From Nymphaea colorata (lineage: Eukaryota > Streptophyta > Magnoliopsida > Nymphaeales > Nymphaeaceae): a DNA stretch of 64,000 bases. How positions within the stretch are numbered: position 1 is the first letter of the stretch; each line of letters opens with the position of its first letter. Shown one piece after another: positions 24,378-38,500 of this stretch. The notes under the pieces are model-generated. The model was not told the origin of the DNA. It was given only the letters and a program-made list of their open reading frames with translations, and made no database searches. The translations under genes were made by a program, and so were the position numbers. Location: NCBI RefSeq assembly GCF_008831285.2, contig NC_045139.1, positions 33,765,706 to 33,829,705 of the forward strand. The letters are read 5' to 3'.

Positions 24378-26250
24378 AATAGTGGGATTTTATTGATTCA
24401 TTCATTTGATCATGCATATTAAATTGAATGTGGATAAGACGTTGTTAATCTATATTAAATGATTTAGTACATTGAAATCACAATTTTAAACGAAAATGAA
24501 TGAGATTCAAGTCATTCAATTGTGCAATCACAATAAATATAAGGTGTTTCACTTGTTATTACATCTAAAATGAATGATTTAAATGATTGCGATCACAAGT
24601 TCATATAGATACAAATGAGATATAAGTATTAGTTTGATCCATTGCAGTTAATCGAATGAGTTAAACTTGTTGTTACATATCTAATGAGTTGATTCATTTG
24701 ATCACACATATTTAATTGAAAGTGGTTAACTTATTGTTACATTCACATTGACTGATTTAGGGAATTGAAATCACAAGTTTGTATGAAAATGAAGGATATT
24801 CAACTCATTCACCTGATCACTTATAGTTACTGTAATATGTTTTGCTTGTTACAATGTCTATAATGAATGATTAAAATGACTAAAATCACTAGTTTACATG
24901 GGTAGAAATGAGACCAATGCATTTGTTTAATCTCTTGTATCTAATGCAATGAGCTTAAGTTCTTGAATCATTTAGTAGACTGAAATCACAAGCTTAAAAG
25001 AAAATGAATGAGAATCAAGTGATTCGTTTGCTCACTTATATTTAATCTAATGTGTCTCACTTGTTGTTACATTGATAATGAATGATTTAAATGATTGAAA
25101 TCACAATTTGTTTGATCTCTTTTAAATAATCCAATGAGTTTAACTTCTTGTTACATCTATAGCGAATGATTTAAGGAATGGAAATCACAAGTTACTATCA
25201 TTACGAGTGGAATTTAAGTGATTCTTTTGATCGCACATATTTAATTCAATGTGTTTAACTTGTTATTACATCCATATTAAATGATATAGTGAATTAAAAT
25301 CACAAGATTAAGGGAAAATGAATGAGATTCAACTGATTGATTTGCTCACTCGAATTTAATCTAATGTGTCGCACTTGTTATTACATGTATAATGAATGAT
25401 TTTAATGATTGAAATCACATGTTCATATGTATGTAAATGATTTAAGATTGCAATCACAAGTTCACGTGGATACAAATGGGATGTATGCATTAGTTTGATC
25501 CCTTGCAGTTAATCTAATGAGTTGAACTTGTAGTCACATATCTAATTATTGATCTAAGAGATTTAAATCATAAGTTCGTATCAATGCCCGAGAGATTTAA
25601 TTCATTCATTTGATCACACATATTTAATTGAAAGTGGTTAACTTGTTGATGCATTCACATTGAATGGTTCGTATGAAAATGAATGAGATTCAACTCATTC
25701 AAATGATCTCTTGTAGTTAATCTAATATGTTTCATTTGTTATAAGTCTGTAATGAATGATTTGAAAGATTAAAATCACTAGTTTATATGGATACAATAGG
25801 AACCAATGCATTTGTTCGATCCCTTGTATCCAATCCAATGAGTTTAACTTCATGTTACATCTATGGCGAACGATTTGAGGGATTGAAATCGCAAGTTCCC
25901 TCAATACGAGTGGGATTTAAGTGTTTCTTTTGATCACGCATATTTAATTGATTTTTTTTTTACTTGTTGTAACATCCTTATTGAATTATTTAGTCGATTG
26001 TAATCAAAAGTTTAAAAGAAAATTAATGAGATTCAAGTGATTGATTTGCTCATCGATATTTAATCTAATGTGTCTCACTTGTTATTACATCTATAATGAA
26101 TTATTTAATTGATTCAAATCGCAAGTTCATATGTATATAAGTGGGATCTATGCATTAGTTCGATCCCTTGTAGTTAATCCAATCGGTTGAACTTGTGGCT
26201 ACATCAATAGTGAATGATTTATGGGAAAGAAATCCTAAGTTTGTATCAAT
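24378..26250 (+). repeat. Array A, HOR copy with internal deletions (1,873 bp)
   Basis: Landmarks at 24378 and 26251 are only 1,873 bp apart, about 430 bp short. Deletion joints are visible near 24965 and near 25440, where neighbouring monomers of the HOR are missing. Confidence 0.88.
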
Positions 26251-27874
26251 AATAGTGGGATTTTATTGATTCATTCATTTGATCATGCATATTAAATTGA
26301 ATGTGGATAAGACGTTGTTAATCCATATTAAATGATTTAGTACATTGAAATCACAATTTTAAACGAAAATGAATGAGATTCAAGTCATTCAATTGTGCAA
26401 TCACAATAAATATAAGGTGTTTCACTTGTTATTACATCTAAAATAAATGATTTAAATGATTGCGATCACAAGTTCATATAGATACAAATGAGATCTAAGT
26501 ATTAGTTTGATCCATTGCAGTTAATCGAATGAGTTAAACTTGTAGTTACACATCTAATGAGTTGATTCATTTGATCACACATATTTAATTGAAAGTGGTT
26601 AACTTATTGTTACATTCAAATTGACTGATTTAGTGAATTGAAATCACAAGTTTGTACAAACTAATGAAGGAGATTCAACTCATTCACTTGATCACTTATA
26701 GTTAATGTAATATGTTTCGCTTGTTACAATGTCTATAATGAATGATTAAAATGACTAAAATCCCTAGTTTTCATGGGTAGAAATAAGACCAATGCATTTG
26801 TTTAATCCCTTGTATCTAATGCAATGAGCTTAACTTCTTGTTACATACATAGAGAACAATTTAAGAGATGAAATCACAAGGTCCTATCAATGCGAGTTGG
26901 TTTAAGTGAGGCTTTTGATGACGCATATTTAATTGAATGTGCCTAACTTGTTGTTACATACATATTGAATTATTTAGTAGACTGAAATCACAAGCTTAAA
27001 AGAAAATGAATGAGAATCAAGTGATTCGTTTGCTCACTTATATTTAATCTAATGTGTCTCACTTGTTGTTACATTGATAATGAATGATTTAAATGATTGA
27101 AATCACAATCTGTTTGATCTCTTTTAAATAATCCGACGAGTTTAACTTCTTGTTACATCTATAGCGAAGGATTTAAGGAATGGAAATCACAAGTTACTAT
27201 CATTACGAGTGGAATTTAAGTGATTCTTTTGATCACATATATTTAATTCAATGTGCTTAACTTGTTATTACATCCATATTAAATGATATAGTGAATTGAA
27301 ATCACAAGATTAAAAGAAAATGAATGAGATTCAGCTGATTGATTTAATCACTCGTATTTAATCTAATGTGTCTCACTTGTTATTACATGTATAATGAATG
27401 ATTTTAATGATTGAAATCACAAGTTCATGTGTATGTAAATGGGATCATTACCTTAGTTACACCCCTTGTAGTTAATCCAATTAGTTGAACTTGTTGTTAC
27501 ATCATGAATGATCTAAGGAAAAGAAATCACAAGTTTGTGTCAATAATAGTGGGATTTAATTCATTCATTTGATCACACATATTAAATTAAATGTGTATAA
27601 CATTTTATTAATACATATTAAAATAATGTACTGGATTGAAATCACAAGTTTAAATGAAATTGAATGAGATTCAGGTTATTCATTTACTCAATCACACTAA
27701 ATATAATGTGTTTCACTTGTTATTGCATCTATAATGAATGATTTAAGTGATTGCAATCACAAGTTCACGTGGATACAAATGGGATCTATGCATTAGTTTG
27801 ATCCCTTGCAGTTAATCTAATGAGTTAAACTTGTAGTTACATATCTAATTATTGATCTAAGAGATTTAAATCAT
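26251..27874 (+). repeat. Array A, last partial HOR copy
   Basis: Follows the HOR from the landmark at 26251 for about 1.62 kb and stops inside a monomer at 27874, where the strand switch begins. Confidence 0.88.
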
Positions 27875-27967
27875 TCGGGCATTGATACGAACTTATGATT
27901 TAAATCTCTTAGATCAATAATTAGATATGTAACTACAAGTTCAACTCATTAGATTAACTGCAAGGGA
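27802..27967. repeat. Fold-back palindrome at the satellite strand switch
   Basis: The left arm 27802-27874 and right arm 27895-27967 are 73 bp each and reverse complementary at 72 positions, with one mismatch. The 20-bp loop is 27875-27894. The loop is the reverse complement of the bases that normally follow the left arm in array A, so 27875-27967 is an inverted copy of array A itself. At 27968 the sequence jumps into array B. The total hairpin is 166 bp. Confidence 0.97.
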
Positions 27968-30629
27968 TTTGTGATTTCAATGAATTAATTTTTCAAATAT
28001 AGATGTAGCAACAAGTTGAACTCATTGGCATAACTATAAGGGATTCAAAGAATGGCGTAACTCTCATTCATGTTCATACAAACTTGTTAACTGAATCCCG
28101 TAATCATTTAATATAAATGTAACAAAATGTTGACTCATGGATTATATGGGATCAAATGAATGACTTCAATCAGATTGGCATTCATATGTACTTGTGATTT
28201 CAACTTATTAAATCAGTCAATATACATGCAACAAAATGTTAAACTCATTCGATTAACCGCAAGTGACCAAATGAAGAGCTTAAATCTCATTCGTATTCGT
28301 ACAAACTAATGATTTCGTTCCCTTAAATCATTAAATATAAATGTAACATCATATTTAACTCGTTCGATTAACTATAAGTGATGAAATTAATGGCTTAAAT
28401 CTCATTCGTATTCACATGAATGTTTGATTTCCATTCCTTAAATCATTCAATATAGTTGTAGGAGCAATTGAAACTCATTTGATTAACTATAAGGGATCAA
28501 AGAAATAATTTAAATCTCATTCATGTTCATAAAAATTTATGATTTTAATCCCTTAAATCAATCAATACAAATGTGACAACAAGTTGAACTCATTAGCTTA
28601 ACAAATACGCATGTAAATGAATGGCTTAAATCTCATTCGTATTCATATGAACTTGTGATTTTAATATATTAAATCACTTAATATGGATATAAGAAAAAGT
28701 TGAACTAATTAGATTAACTATAATGGATCAAATGAATTGCTTAAATTTCACTCCTTTTCATACGAACCTGAAATTTCAATCCCCTTAATCATTTAACAAA
28801 CTAATTCCAATATATTAAATTTCGCTCGTTTTAATATGAGAGAATTGAAATTTATGCTCTTATTTGATCTTTTAAAGTTAATCAATTCAATGTGTTTAAC
28901 TTGTTGCAAAATATATATCAAATGATTTAAGCGATTGAAATAACAATTCAGATGAGTACTAATTAGATTTAAGTCAATTCATTTAATTTCGTATAGTCAA
29001 TCCAATGAGTTCAACTTGTTGTTACATTTATATTGAATGACAGAAGGGATTACAATCACAAGTTTGTATGAATGCGAATGGGATTTCAGCCACTCATTTG
29101 ATCCATTGTAGTTAATTCATTGGATTCACTATAATGAATCAAATGAATGGCTTGAATCTCATTCGTATTCATAGAACTTGTGATTTGAATCCCTTAATTC
29201 ATTCAATAGCGATATAAAAACAAGTTACATGTTGCATCAAATACAAGAGATCAAATGAACGGCTGAAATTTCATTCGTATTCATATGAAATTGTAATTTC
29301 AATCCCATAAATCAATCAATAGAAATGTAACGACAAGTTTGACTCACTGGCTTAACAATAATGGATCGAATGAATTTTTTGGACCTCATTTGAATTCTTA
29401 CAAACTGGTGACTTCAATCCCTTAAATTATATAATGTAGATGAAACAACAAGTTATACTCATTCGATTAACTATAAGTATCAAATGAATGTATTAAAACT
29501 CATTCATATTTGTATGAACTTGTGATTTCAATCTCTTAAATCTTCAAATATGGATGTACCAACAAGTTAAACTTATCGGCATAACTATAAAGGATTCAAT
29601 GAATGGCGTAAGACTCATTTGTATTCATACAAACTTGTTATCTCAATCCCGTAAACATTCAATATAAACGTAGCAACAAGTTTTACTCATTGGATTTACT
29701 ATAAGATACAAACTTGTTATCTCAATCCCGTAAACATTCAATATAAACGTAGCAACAAGTTCTACTCATTGGATTTACTATAAGGGATCAAATGAATGAC
29801 TCAAATCAGATTCATATTCACACGAGCTTGTGATTTCAGTCTATTATATCGTTGAATATAAATGCAATAAGAAGTTCAACTCATTGCATTAACTAGAATA
29901 GAGTAAATGGATGGCTTCAACTATATTTGTACTCATACGAACTTGTGATTTCAGTCCTTTAAATCATTCAATATAAATTATAACAAGTTTAACACATATT
30001 GATTAACAATGATGGATTAAATGATTGGCAGAAATTATATTCGTTTTCAAACAAAGTTGTGATTTCAATCTCCTAAATCGATAAATATAAATGTAACAAC
30101 AAGTTGAACTCATTGGATCAACTATGATGGAGAAAATGAATGACTTATATCTCATTCGTAGTTACACAAACTTGTGATTTCAATCACTTAAATTATTCGA
30201 TATAAATATAATAACAAGTTTAATTCATTGGATTCACTATAATGAATCGAATGAATTGCTTAAATCTCATTCGTATTCATAGAACTTACAATTTGAATCC
30301 CTTAGTTCTTTTAATATCGATATAAAAACAAGCTACACACTGGACCAAATATAGGAGATCAAATGAATGGCTGAAATTTCATTCATATTCATATGAAATT
30401 GTAATTTCAATCCCTTAAATCAATCAACAGAAAGATAACGACAAGTTTGACTCATTCGCTTAACGATAATGGATTACATGAATGTTTTGGACCTCATTTG
30501 AATTCTTACAAACTAGTGACTTCAATCCCATATGTTATTGAATGTAGATGAAACAACAAGTTATACTCTTTCGATTAACTATAAGTATCGAATGAATGTA
30601 TTAAATCTCATTCATGTTTGTATGAACTT
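27968..30629 (-). repeat. Array B, first HOR copy with a 2.28-kb deletion
   Basis: Phase-matched landmarks (gtgatttcaat followed by aattaatttttcaaata) lie at 27971 and 30630, 2,659 bp apart, whereas the next two intervals are 4,935 and 4,933 bp. The missing part is about 2,276 bp. The joint is near 28470-28502, where ggagcaattg is followed by a phase seen near 33510 in the full copy. Confidence 0.88.
29627..29784 (-). repeat. Local 79-bp duplication, first B copy only
   Basis: A segment beginning atacaaacttgttatctc is present twice with a 79-bp offset (29627 and 29706). The other B copies have it once, so it arose after the HOR copies separated. It accounts for the longer 5,014-bp spacing of another landmark (28821 to 33835). 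Confidence 0.9.
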
Positions 30630-33600
30630 GTGATTTCAATCAATTAATTTTTCAAATATAGATGTCGCAACAAGTTGAAATCATTGGCATAACTATAAGG
30701 GATTCAAAGAATGGCGTAACTCTCATTCATGTTCATACAAACTTGTTAACTCAATCCCGTAATCATTTAATATAAATGTAACAACATGTTGACTCAGAGA
30801 TTAACTATATGGGATCAAATGAATGACTTCAATCAAATTGGCATTCATACGTACTTGTCATTTCAACTTATTAAATCAGTCAATATAAATGCAACAAAAT
30901 GTTAAACTCATTCGATTAACCGCAAGTGACCAAATGAAGAGCTTAAATCTCATTCGTATTCATACAAACTAATGATTTCGTTCCCTTAAATCATTAAATA
31001 TAAATGTAACAACATATTTAACTCGTTTGATTAACTATAAGTGATGAAATTAATGGCTTAAATCCCATTCGTATTCACAAGAATGTTTGATTTTCATTCC
31101 TTAAATCATTCAATATAGTTGTAGGAGCAATTGAAACTCATTTGATTAACTATAAGGGATCAAATGAAAAACTCAAATCTCATTTGTGTTCATATGAACT
31201 TGTGATTTCAATCCTTAAAATTATTCAATATTTATATAAAAACAGGTTAAACAAATATGATTAATTAATTACGATTGTATAATTGTTCAAATTAATGGCT
31301 GAAATCCCATTCGAATTCATAGAACTTGTGATTTCAATCCTCTAATTCATTCAATATCGATATGTTAAACACATTGAATCAACTATAGGAGATCAAATGA
31401 ATGGCTGAAATTTCATTCATATTCATACGAAATTGTGATTTTAATCTCTTCAATCAATCAACAATATAAATGAAACGACAAGTCTAACAAATTGGCATAA
31501 CAATAGTTGATCGAATGAATGTTTTAAACCTCATTTGAATTAGCACAAACTAGTTGTTTCAATGCCTTAAATCATTGAATATAAATGTAACAACATTTTA
31601 TATTCATTACATTAACTATAAATATCAAATGATACAAAACTGTGATTTTAATCTCTTCAATCAATCAACCATATAAATGAAACGACAAGTTTGGCAAATT
31701 GGCTTAACAATAGTGGATCGAATGAATGTTTTAAACCTCATTTGAATTACTACAAACTAGTTGTTTCACTCCCTTAAATCGTTGAATATAAATGTAACAA
31801 CGTTTTACATTCATTAGATTAACTATAAATATCGAATGAATGTATTAAATGTCGTACGAACTTGTCATTTTAATCCCTTAAATCTTCAAATATAAATAAC
31901 AAGTTAAACCATTAGATTAACAAAATGTTTTGGAATCTCATTCGTATTAACATGAACTTGTTATTTCAATATCTTAAACTATTCAATATAGATATAACTA
32001 GTTGAACACATTGAATTAACTATAAGGGATCAAATGAATGTCTTAAATCCCATTTGTATTCATATGAGCTTTTGATTTCAATCTCTAACATCATTCAATA
32101 TATATGTAATAACAAATTAAACTCTTTCGATTAACTATAAGTGATCAAACAAATGACTTAAGTCCCGTTCGTATTCATAGAAACTTGTGATTTGAATTCT
32201 TTAGGTGACTTAATATAAATATAAAAACAAGTTAAACTCATTACATTTACTATAATGGATTAAATGAATGACAAAACCCATTTGTATTCATGATTTCAAA
32301 TAATTTAATCATCAACATAGATGTAACAAGGAGTTGACCTCATTTGAATAAGTATAAAGGTGTGCGTACGAACTTTTGATTTCATTCCCTTTGTCATTCA
32401 ATATAGATACAACAAGAAGTTAAACACATTGAGTTAACTAGTGATGCATCAAGTCATTCATATTCATACTAACTTGTGATTTCAATCCCTTCAATTACTC
32501 AATATAGATAAAACAATATGTTAAATGCATTGGATTAAACATAAGGGATGTAACGAATGACTTAAGCCCCATTCGTATTCATATGAACATGTACTTTTAA
32601 TCCCGTAAATCATTCAATCTAGATGTAACGACAAGTTAAACACGTGGTACAAACTATATCGGATCAAATGAATGCTTTAAATCCTTTTCGTCTTCATGTG
32701 AACGTGTGATTTAAATCTATTAAATCAATCAATATAGATATGACAACATGTTCAACTCATTGTGTTAACTATAATGGACAAAATAAATTACTTAAATCTC
32801 ATTCATATTTGTACGACCTTATGATCCCAATCTCTTAAATCAAATTGAACAACAAGCTGAACTCATTGGTTAACTATAATAGATCAAGTGAATGACCTAA
32901 ATCCTATTCGTATTCATATGAACTTGTGATTTCAATTTTCTAGACCAATCAATATAGACGTAACAACAAGTTGAACTCATTGGCATAGGTATAAGGGATC
33001 CAAGGAATGGCTTAAATCTCATCCGTGTTAAAACAAACTTGTTATTTAAATCCCTTAAGTCATTCAATATAAACGTAACAACATGTTTAACTCATTGAAT
33101 TAACTGCAAGGGATTGAAATAAGAGCTTAAATTTCGATCCCTTTGATACATATTTTACGACAAGTTAAACACATTGGATTAACTTTAAAAGATGAAATAA
33201 GAGCTTAAATTTCACTCAAATTTATACATACTTGTGATTTCAATCCCCAACAACATTAAATATGATTATAACAAGAAGTTGAAATCATTCAATTAACTAT
33301 AAAGATCGAATTAATGACTTAAATCCCAATTGCATTTATATGAACGTGTGAATTCAGTCGCTTAAATAGTTGAAATCGTTCAATTAACTATAAAGATCGA
33401 ATTAATGACTTAAATCCCAATTGCATTTATGTGAACGTGTGAATTCAGTCGCTTAAATAATTCATTGTAGATGTAAAAACAAGTTAAAAACATTAGATTA
33501 AATATAAGGGATCAAAGGAATAATTTAAATCTCATTCGTGTTCATACAAATTTGTGATTTTAATCCCTTAAATCAATCAATACAAATGTGACAACAAGTT

Positions 33601-35564
33601 GAACTCATTATCTTAACAAATACGCATGTAAATGAATGGCTTAAATCTCATTCGTATTCATATGAACTTATGATTTCAATATATTAAATCACTTAATATG
33701 ATATAAGAAAAAGTTGAACTAATTAGATTAACTATAATGGATCAAATGAATTGCTTAAATTTCACACCTTTTCATACGAACCTGAAATTTCAATCCCCTT
33801 AATCATTTAATAAACTCATTCCAATATATTAAATTTCGCTCGTTTTAATATGCGAGAATTGAAATTTATGCTCTTATTTGATCTTTTAAAGTTAATCAAT
33901 CCAATGTGTTTAACTTGTCGCAAAATATATATCAAATGATTTAAGCGATTGAAATAACAATTCAGATGAGTACTAATTAGATTTAAGTCAATTCATTTAA
34001 TTCCGTATAGTCAATCCAATGAGTTCAACTTGTTGTTACATTTATATTGAATGACAGAAGGGATTACAATCACAAGTTTGTATGAATGCGAATGGGATTT
34101 CAGCCACTCATTTGATCCATTGTAGTTAATTCATTGGATTCACTATAATGAATCAAATTAATGGCTTGAATCTCATTCGTATTCATAGAACTTGTGATTT
34201 GAATCCCTTAATTCATTCAATAGCGATATAAAAACAAGTTACACGTTGCATCAAATACAAGAGATCAAATGAACGGCTGAAATTTCATTCGTATTCATAT
34301 AAAATTGTAATTTCAATCCCATAAATCAATCAATAGAAATGTAACGACAAGTTTGACTCATTGGCTTAACAATAATGGATCGAATGAATTTTTTTGACCT
34401 CATTTGAATTCTTACAAACTGGTGACTTCAATCCCTTAAATTATATAATGTAGATGAAACAACAAGTTATACTCATTCGATTAACTATAAGTATCAAATG
34501 AATGTATTAAATCTCATTAATATTTGTATGAACTTGTGACTTCAATCTCTTAAATCTTCAAATATGGATGTACCAACAAGTTAAACTTATCGGCATAACT
34601 ATAAAGGATTCAATGAATGGCGTAAGTCTCATTTGTATTCATACAAACTTGTTATCTCAATCCCGTAAACATTCAATATAAACGTAGCAACAAGTTCAAC
34701 TCATTAGATTTACTATAAGGGATCAAATGAATGACTCAAATCAGATTCATATTCACATGAGCTTGTGATTTCAGTCTATTATATCGTTGAATATAAATGC
34801 AATAAGAAGTTCAACTCATTGCATTAACTATAATAGAGTAAATGGATGGCTTCAACTCTATTTGTACTCATACGAACTTGTGATTTCAGTCTTTTAAATC
34901 ATTCAATATAAATTATAACAAGTTGAACACATATTGATTAACAATGACGGATTAAATGATTGGCAGAAATTATATTCGTTTTCAAACAAAGTTGTGATTT
35001 CAATCTCCTAAATCGATAAATATAAATGTAACAACAAGTTGAACTCATTGGATCAACTATGATGGAGAAAATGAATGACTTATATCTCATTCGTAGTTAC
35101 ACAAACTTGTGATTTCAATCACTTAAATTGTTCGATATAAATATAATAACAAGTTTAATTCATTGGATTCACTATAATGAATCGAATGAATGGCTTAAAT
35201 CTCATTCGTATTCATAGAACTTACGATTTGAATCCCTTAGTTCTTTCAATATCGATATAAAAATAAGCTACACACTGGACCAAATATAGGAGATCAAATG
35301 AATGGCTGAAATTTCATTCATATTCATATGAAATTGTAATTTCAATCCCTTAAATCAATCAACAGAAAGATAACGACAAGTTTGACTCATTCGCTTAACG
35401 ATAATGGATCAGATGAATGTTTTGGACCTCATTTGAATTCTTACAAACTAGAGACTTCAATCCCTTATGTTATTGAATGTAGATGAAACAACAAGTTATA
35501 CTCTTTCGATTAACTATAAGTATCCAATGAATGTATTAAATCTCATTCATGTTTGTATGAACTT
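30630..35564 (-). repeat. Array B, full HOR copy (4,935 bp)
   Basis: Complete copy between landmarks 30630 and 35565. It includes the 91-bp local duplication starting at 33278, shared with the following copy. Confidence 0.9.
33278..33459 (-). repeat. Local 91-bp duplication, shared by two B copies
   Basis: A segment beginning gttgaaatc occurs at 33278 and 33369, and again at the same phase of the next HOR copy at 38212 and 38303. Because both copies have it, it predates that HOR duplication. Confidence 0.9.
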
Positions 35565-38500
35565 GTGATTTCAATCAATTAATTTTTCAAATACAGATGT
35601 AGCAACAAGTTGAACTCATTGGCATAACTATAAGGGATTTAAAGAATGGCGTAACTCTCATTCATGTTCATACAAACTTGTTAACTCAATCCCGTAATCA
35701 TTTAATATAAATGTAACAACATGTTGACTCATGGATTAACTATCTGGGATCAAATTAATGACTTCAATCAGATTGGCATTCATACGTACTTGTGATTTCA
35801 ACTTATTAAATCAGTCAATATAAATGCAACAAAATGTTAAACTCATTCGATTAACCGCAAGTGACCAAATGAAGAGCTTAAATCTCATTCGTATTCGTAC
35901 AAACTAATGATTTTGTTCCCTTAAATCATTAAATATAAATGTAACAACATATTTAACTCGTTCGATTAACTATAAGTGATCAAATTAATTGCTTAAATCC
36001 CATTCGTATTCACATGAATGTTTGATTTCCATTCCTTAAATCATTCTATATAGTTGTGGGAGCAATTGAAACTCATTTGATTAACTATAAGGGATCAAAT
36101 GAAAAACTCAAATCCGATTTGTGTTCATATGAACTTGTGATTTCAATCCTTAAAATCATTCAATATTTATATAAAAACAGGTTAAACAAATATGATTAAT
36201 TAATTACGATTGTATAATTGTTCAAATTAATGGCTGAAACCTCATTCGAATTCATAGAACTTGTGATTTCAATCCTCTAATTCATTCAATATCGATATGT
36301 TAAACACATTGAATCAACTATAGGAGATCAAATGAATGGCTGAAATTTCATTCATATTCATACGATATGTGATTTTAATCTCTTCAATCAATCAACAATA
36401 TAAATGAAACGACAAGTCTAACAAATTGGCTTAACAATAGTTGATATAATGAATGTTTTAAATCTCATTTGAATTAGCACAAACTAGTTGTTTCAATCCC
36501 TTAAATCATTGAATATAAATGTAACAACATTTTATATTCATTACATTAACTATAAATATCAAATGATACAAAACTGTGATTTTAATCTCTTCAATCAATC
36601 AACCATATAAATGAAACGACAAGTTTGACAAATTGGCTTAACAATAGTGGATCGAATGAATGGTTTAAACCTCATTTGAATTACTACAAACTAGTTGTTT
36701 CAATCCCTTAAATCATTGAATATAAATGTAACAACGTTTTATATTCATTAGATTAACTATAAATATCAAATGAATGTATTAAATGTCGTACGAGCTTGTC
36801 ATTTTAATCCCTTAAATCTTCAAATATAAATAACAAGTTAAATCATTAGATTAACAAAATGTCTTGGAATCTCATTCGTATTAACGTGAACTTGTTATTT
36901 CAATATCTTAAACTATTCAATATAGATATAACTAGTTGAACACATTGAATTAACTATAAGGGATCAAATGAATGTCTTAAATCCTATTTGTTTTCGTATG
37001 AGTTTTTGATTTCAATCTCTAACATCATTCAATATATATGTAACAACAAATTAAACTCTTTCGATTAACTATAAGTGATCAAACAAATGGCTTAAGTCCC
37101 ATTCGTATTCATAGAAACTTGTGATTTGAATTCTTTAGGTGACTTAATATAAATATAAAAACAAGTTAAACTCAATACATTTACTATAAGGGATCAAATG
37201 AATGACAAAACCCATTTGTATTGATGATTTCAAATCATTTAATCATCAACATAGATATGACAAGGAGTTGATCTCATTTGAATAAGTATAAAGGTGTGCG
37301 TACGAACTTTTGATTTCATTCCCTTAATCATTCAATATAGATACAACAAGAAGTTAAACACATTGAGTTAACTAGTGATGCATCAAGTCATTCATATTCA
37401 TACGAACTTGTGATTTCAATCCCTTCAATTACTCAATATAGATAAAACAATATGTTAAACTTACTGGATTAAACATAAGGGATGTAATGAATAACATAAG
37501 CCTCATTCGTATTCATATGAACATGTACTTTTAATCCCGTAAATCATTCAATCTAGATGTAACGACAAGTTAAACACGTGGTACAAACTATATCGGATCA
37601 AATGAATGCTTTAAATCCCCTTTGTCTTCATGTGAACGTGTGATTTAAATCTATTAAATCAATCAATATAGATATGACAACATGTTCAACTCATTGTGTT
37701 AACTATAATGGACAAAATGAATTACTTAAATCTCATTCATATTTGTACGACCTTATGATCCCAATCTCTGAAATCAAATTGAACAACAAGCTGAACTCAT
37801 TGGTTAACTATAATAGATCAAGTGAATGACGTAAATCCTATTCGTATTCATATGAACTTGTGATTTCAATTTTCTAGACCAATCAATATAGACATAACAA
37901 CAAGTTGAACTCATTGGCATAGGTATAAGGGACCCAAGGAATGGCTTAAATCTCATCCGTGTTAAAACAAACTTGTTATTTAAATCCCTTAAGTCATTCA
38001 ATATAAACGTAACAACATGTTTAACTCATTGAATTAACTACAAGGGATTGAAATAAGAGCTTAAATTTCGATCCCTTTGATACATATTTTACAACAAGTT
38101 AAACACATTGGATTAACTTTAAAAGATCAAATAAGAGCTTAAATTTCACTCAAATTCATACATACTTGTGATTTCAATCCCCAACAACATTAAATATGAT
38201 TATAACAAGAAGTTGAAATCATTCAATTAACTATAAAGATCGAATTAATGACTTAAATCCCAATTGCATTTATATGAACGTGTGAATTCAGTCGCTTAAA
38301 TAGTTGAAATCGTTCAATTGACTGTAAAGATCGAATTAATGACTTAAATCCCAATTGCATTTATGTGAACGTGTGAATTCAGTCGCTTAAATAATTCATT
38401 GTAGATGTAAAAACAAGTTAAACACATTAGATTAAATATAAGGGATCAAAGGAATCATTTAAATCTCATTCGTGTTCATACCAATTTGTGATTTTAATCC

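Larger units (their letters stand above)
13795..27874 (+). repeat. Satellite array A (about 115-bp monomer, + orientation)
   Basis: About 14 kb of head-to-tail AT-rich monomers. The anchor aaatcacaagtt recurs mostly every 112-116 bp (for example 13892, 14007, 14301, 14413, 14526, 14640). Each monomer also has ttaatccaatgagtt, acttgttgttacat, gaatgattta and ttcatttgatc. Neighbouring monomers are diverged, but the pattern repeats as a HOR of about 2.29 kb and about 20 monomers. A few positions hold shortened monomers, for example intervals of 178, 83 and 207 bp. The sequence is non-coding and its left end is cut by the gap. Confidence 0.97.

Noticed and set aside
13795-27874. Regular spacing that superficially resembles a CRISPR array
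   Set aside because: The whole 115-bp monomer is related between units, with no unique spacers between short exact repeats, and the context is a plant genome. It is a satellite.
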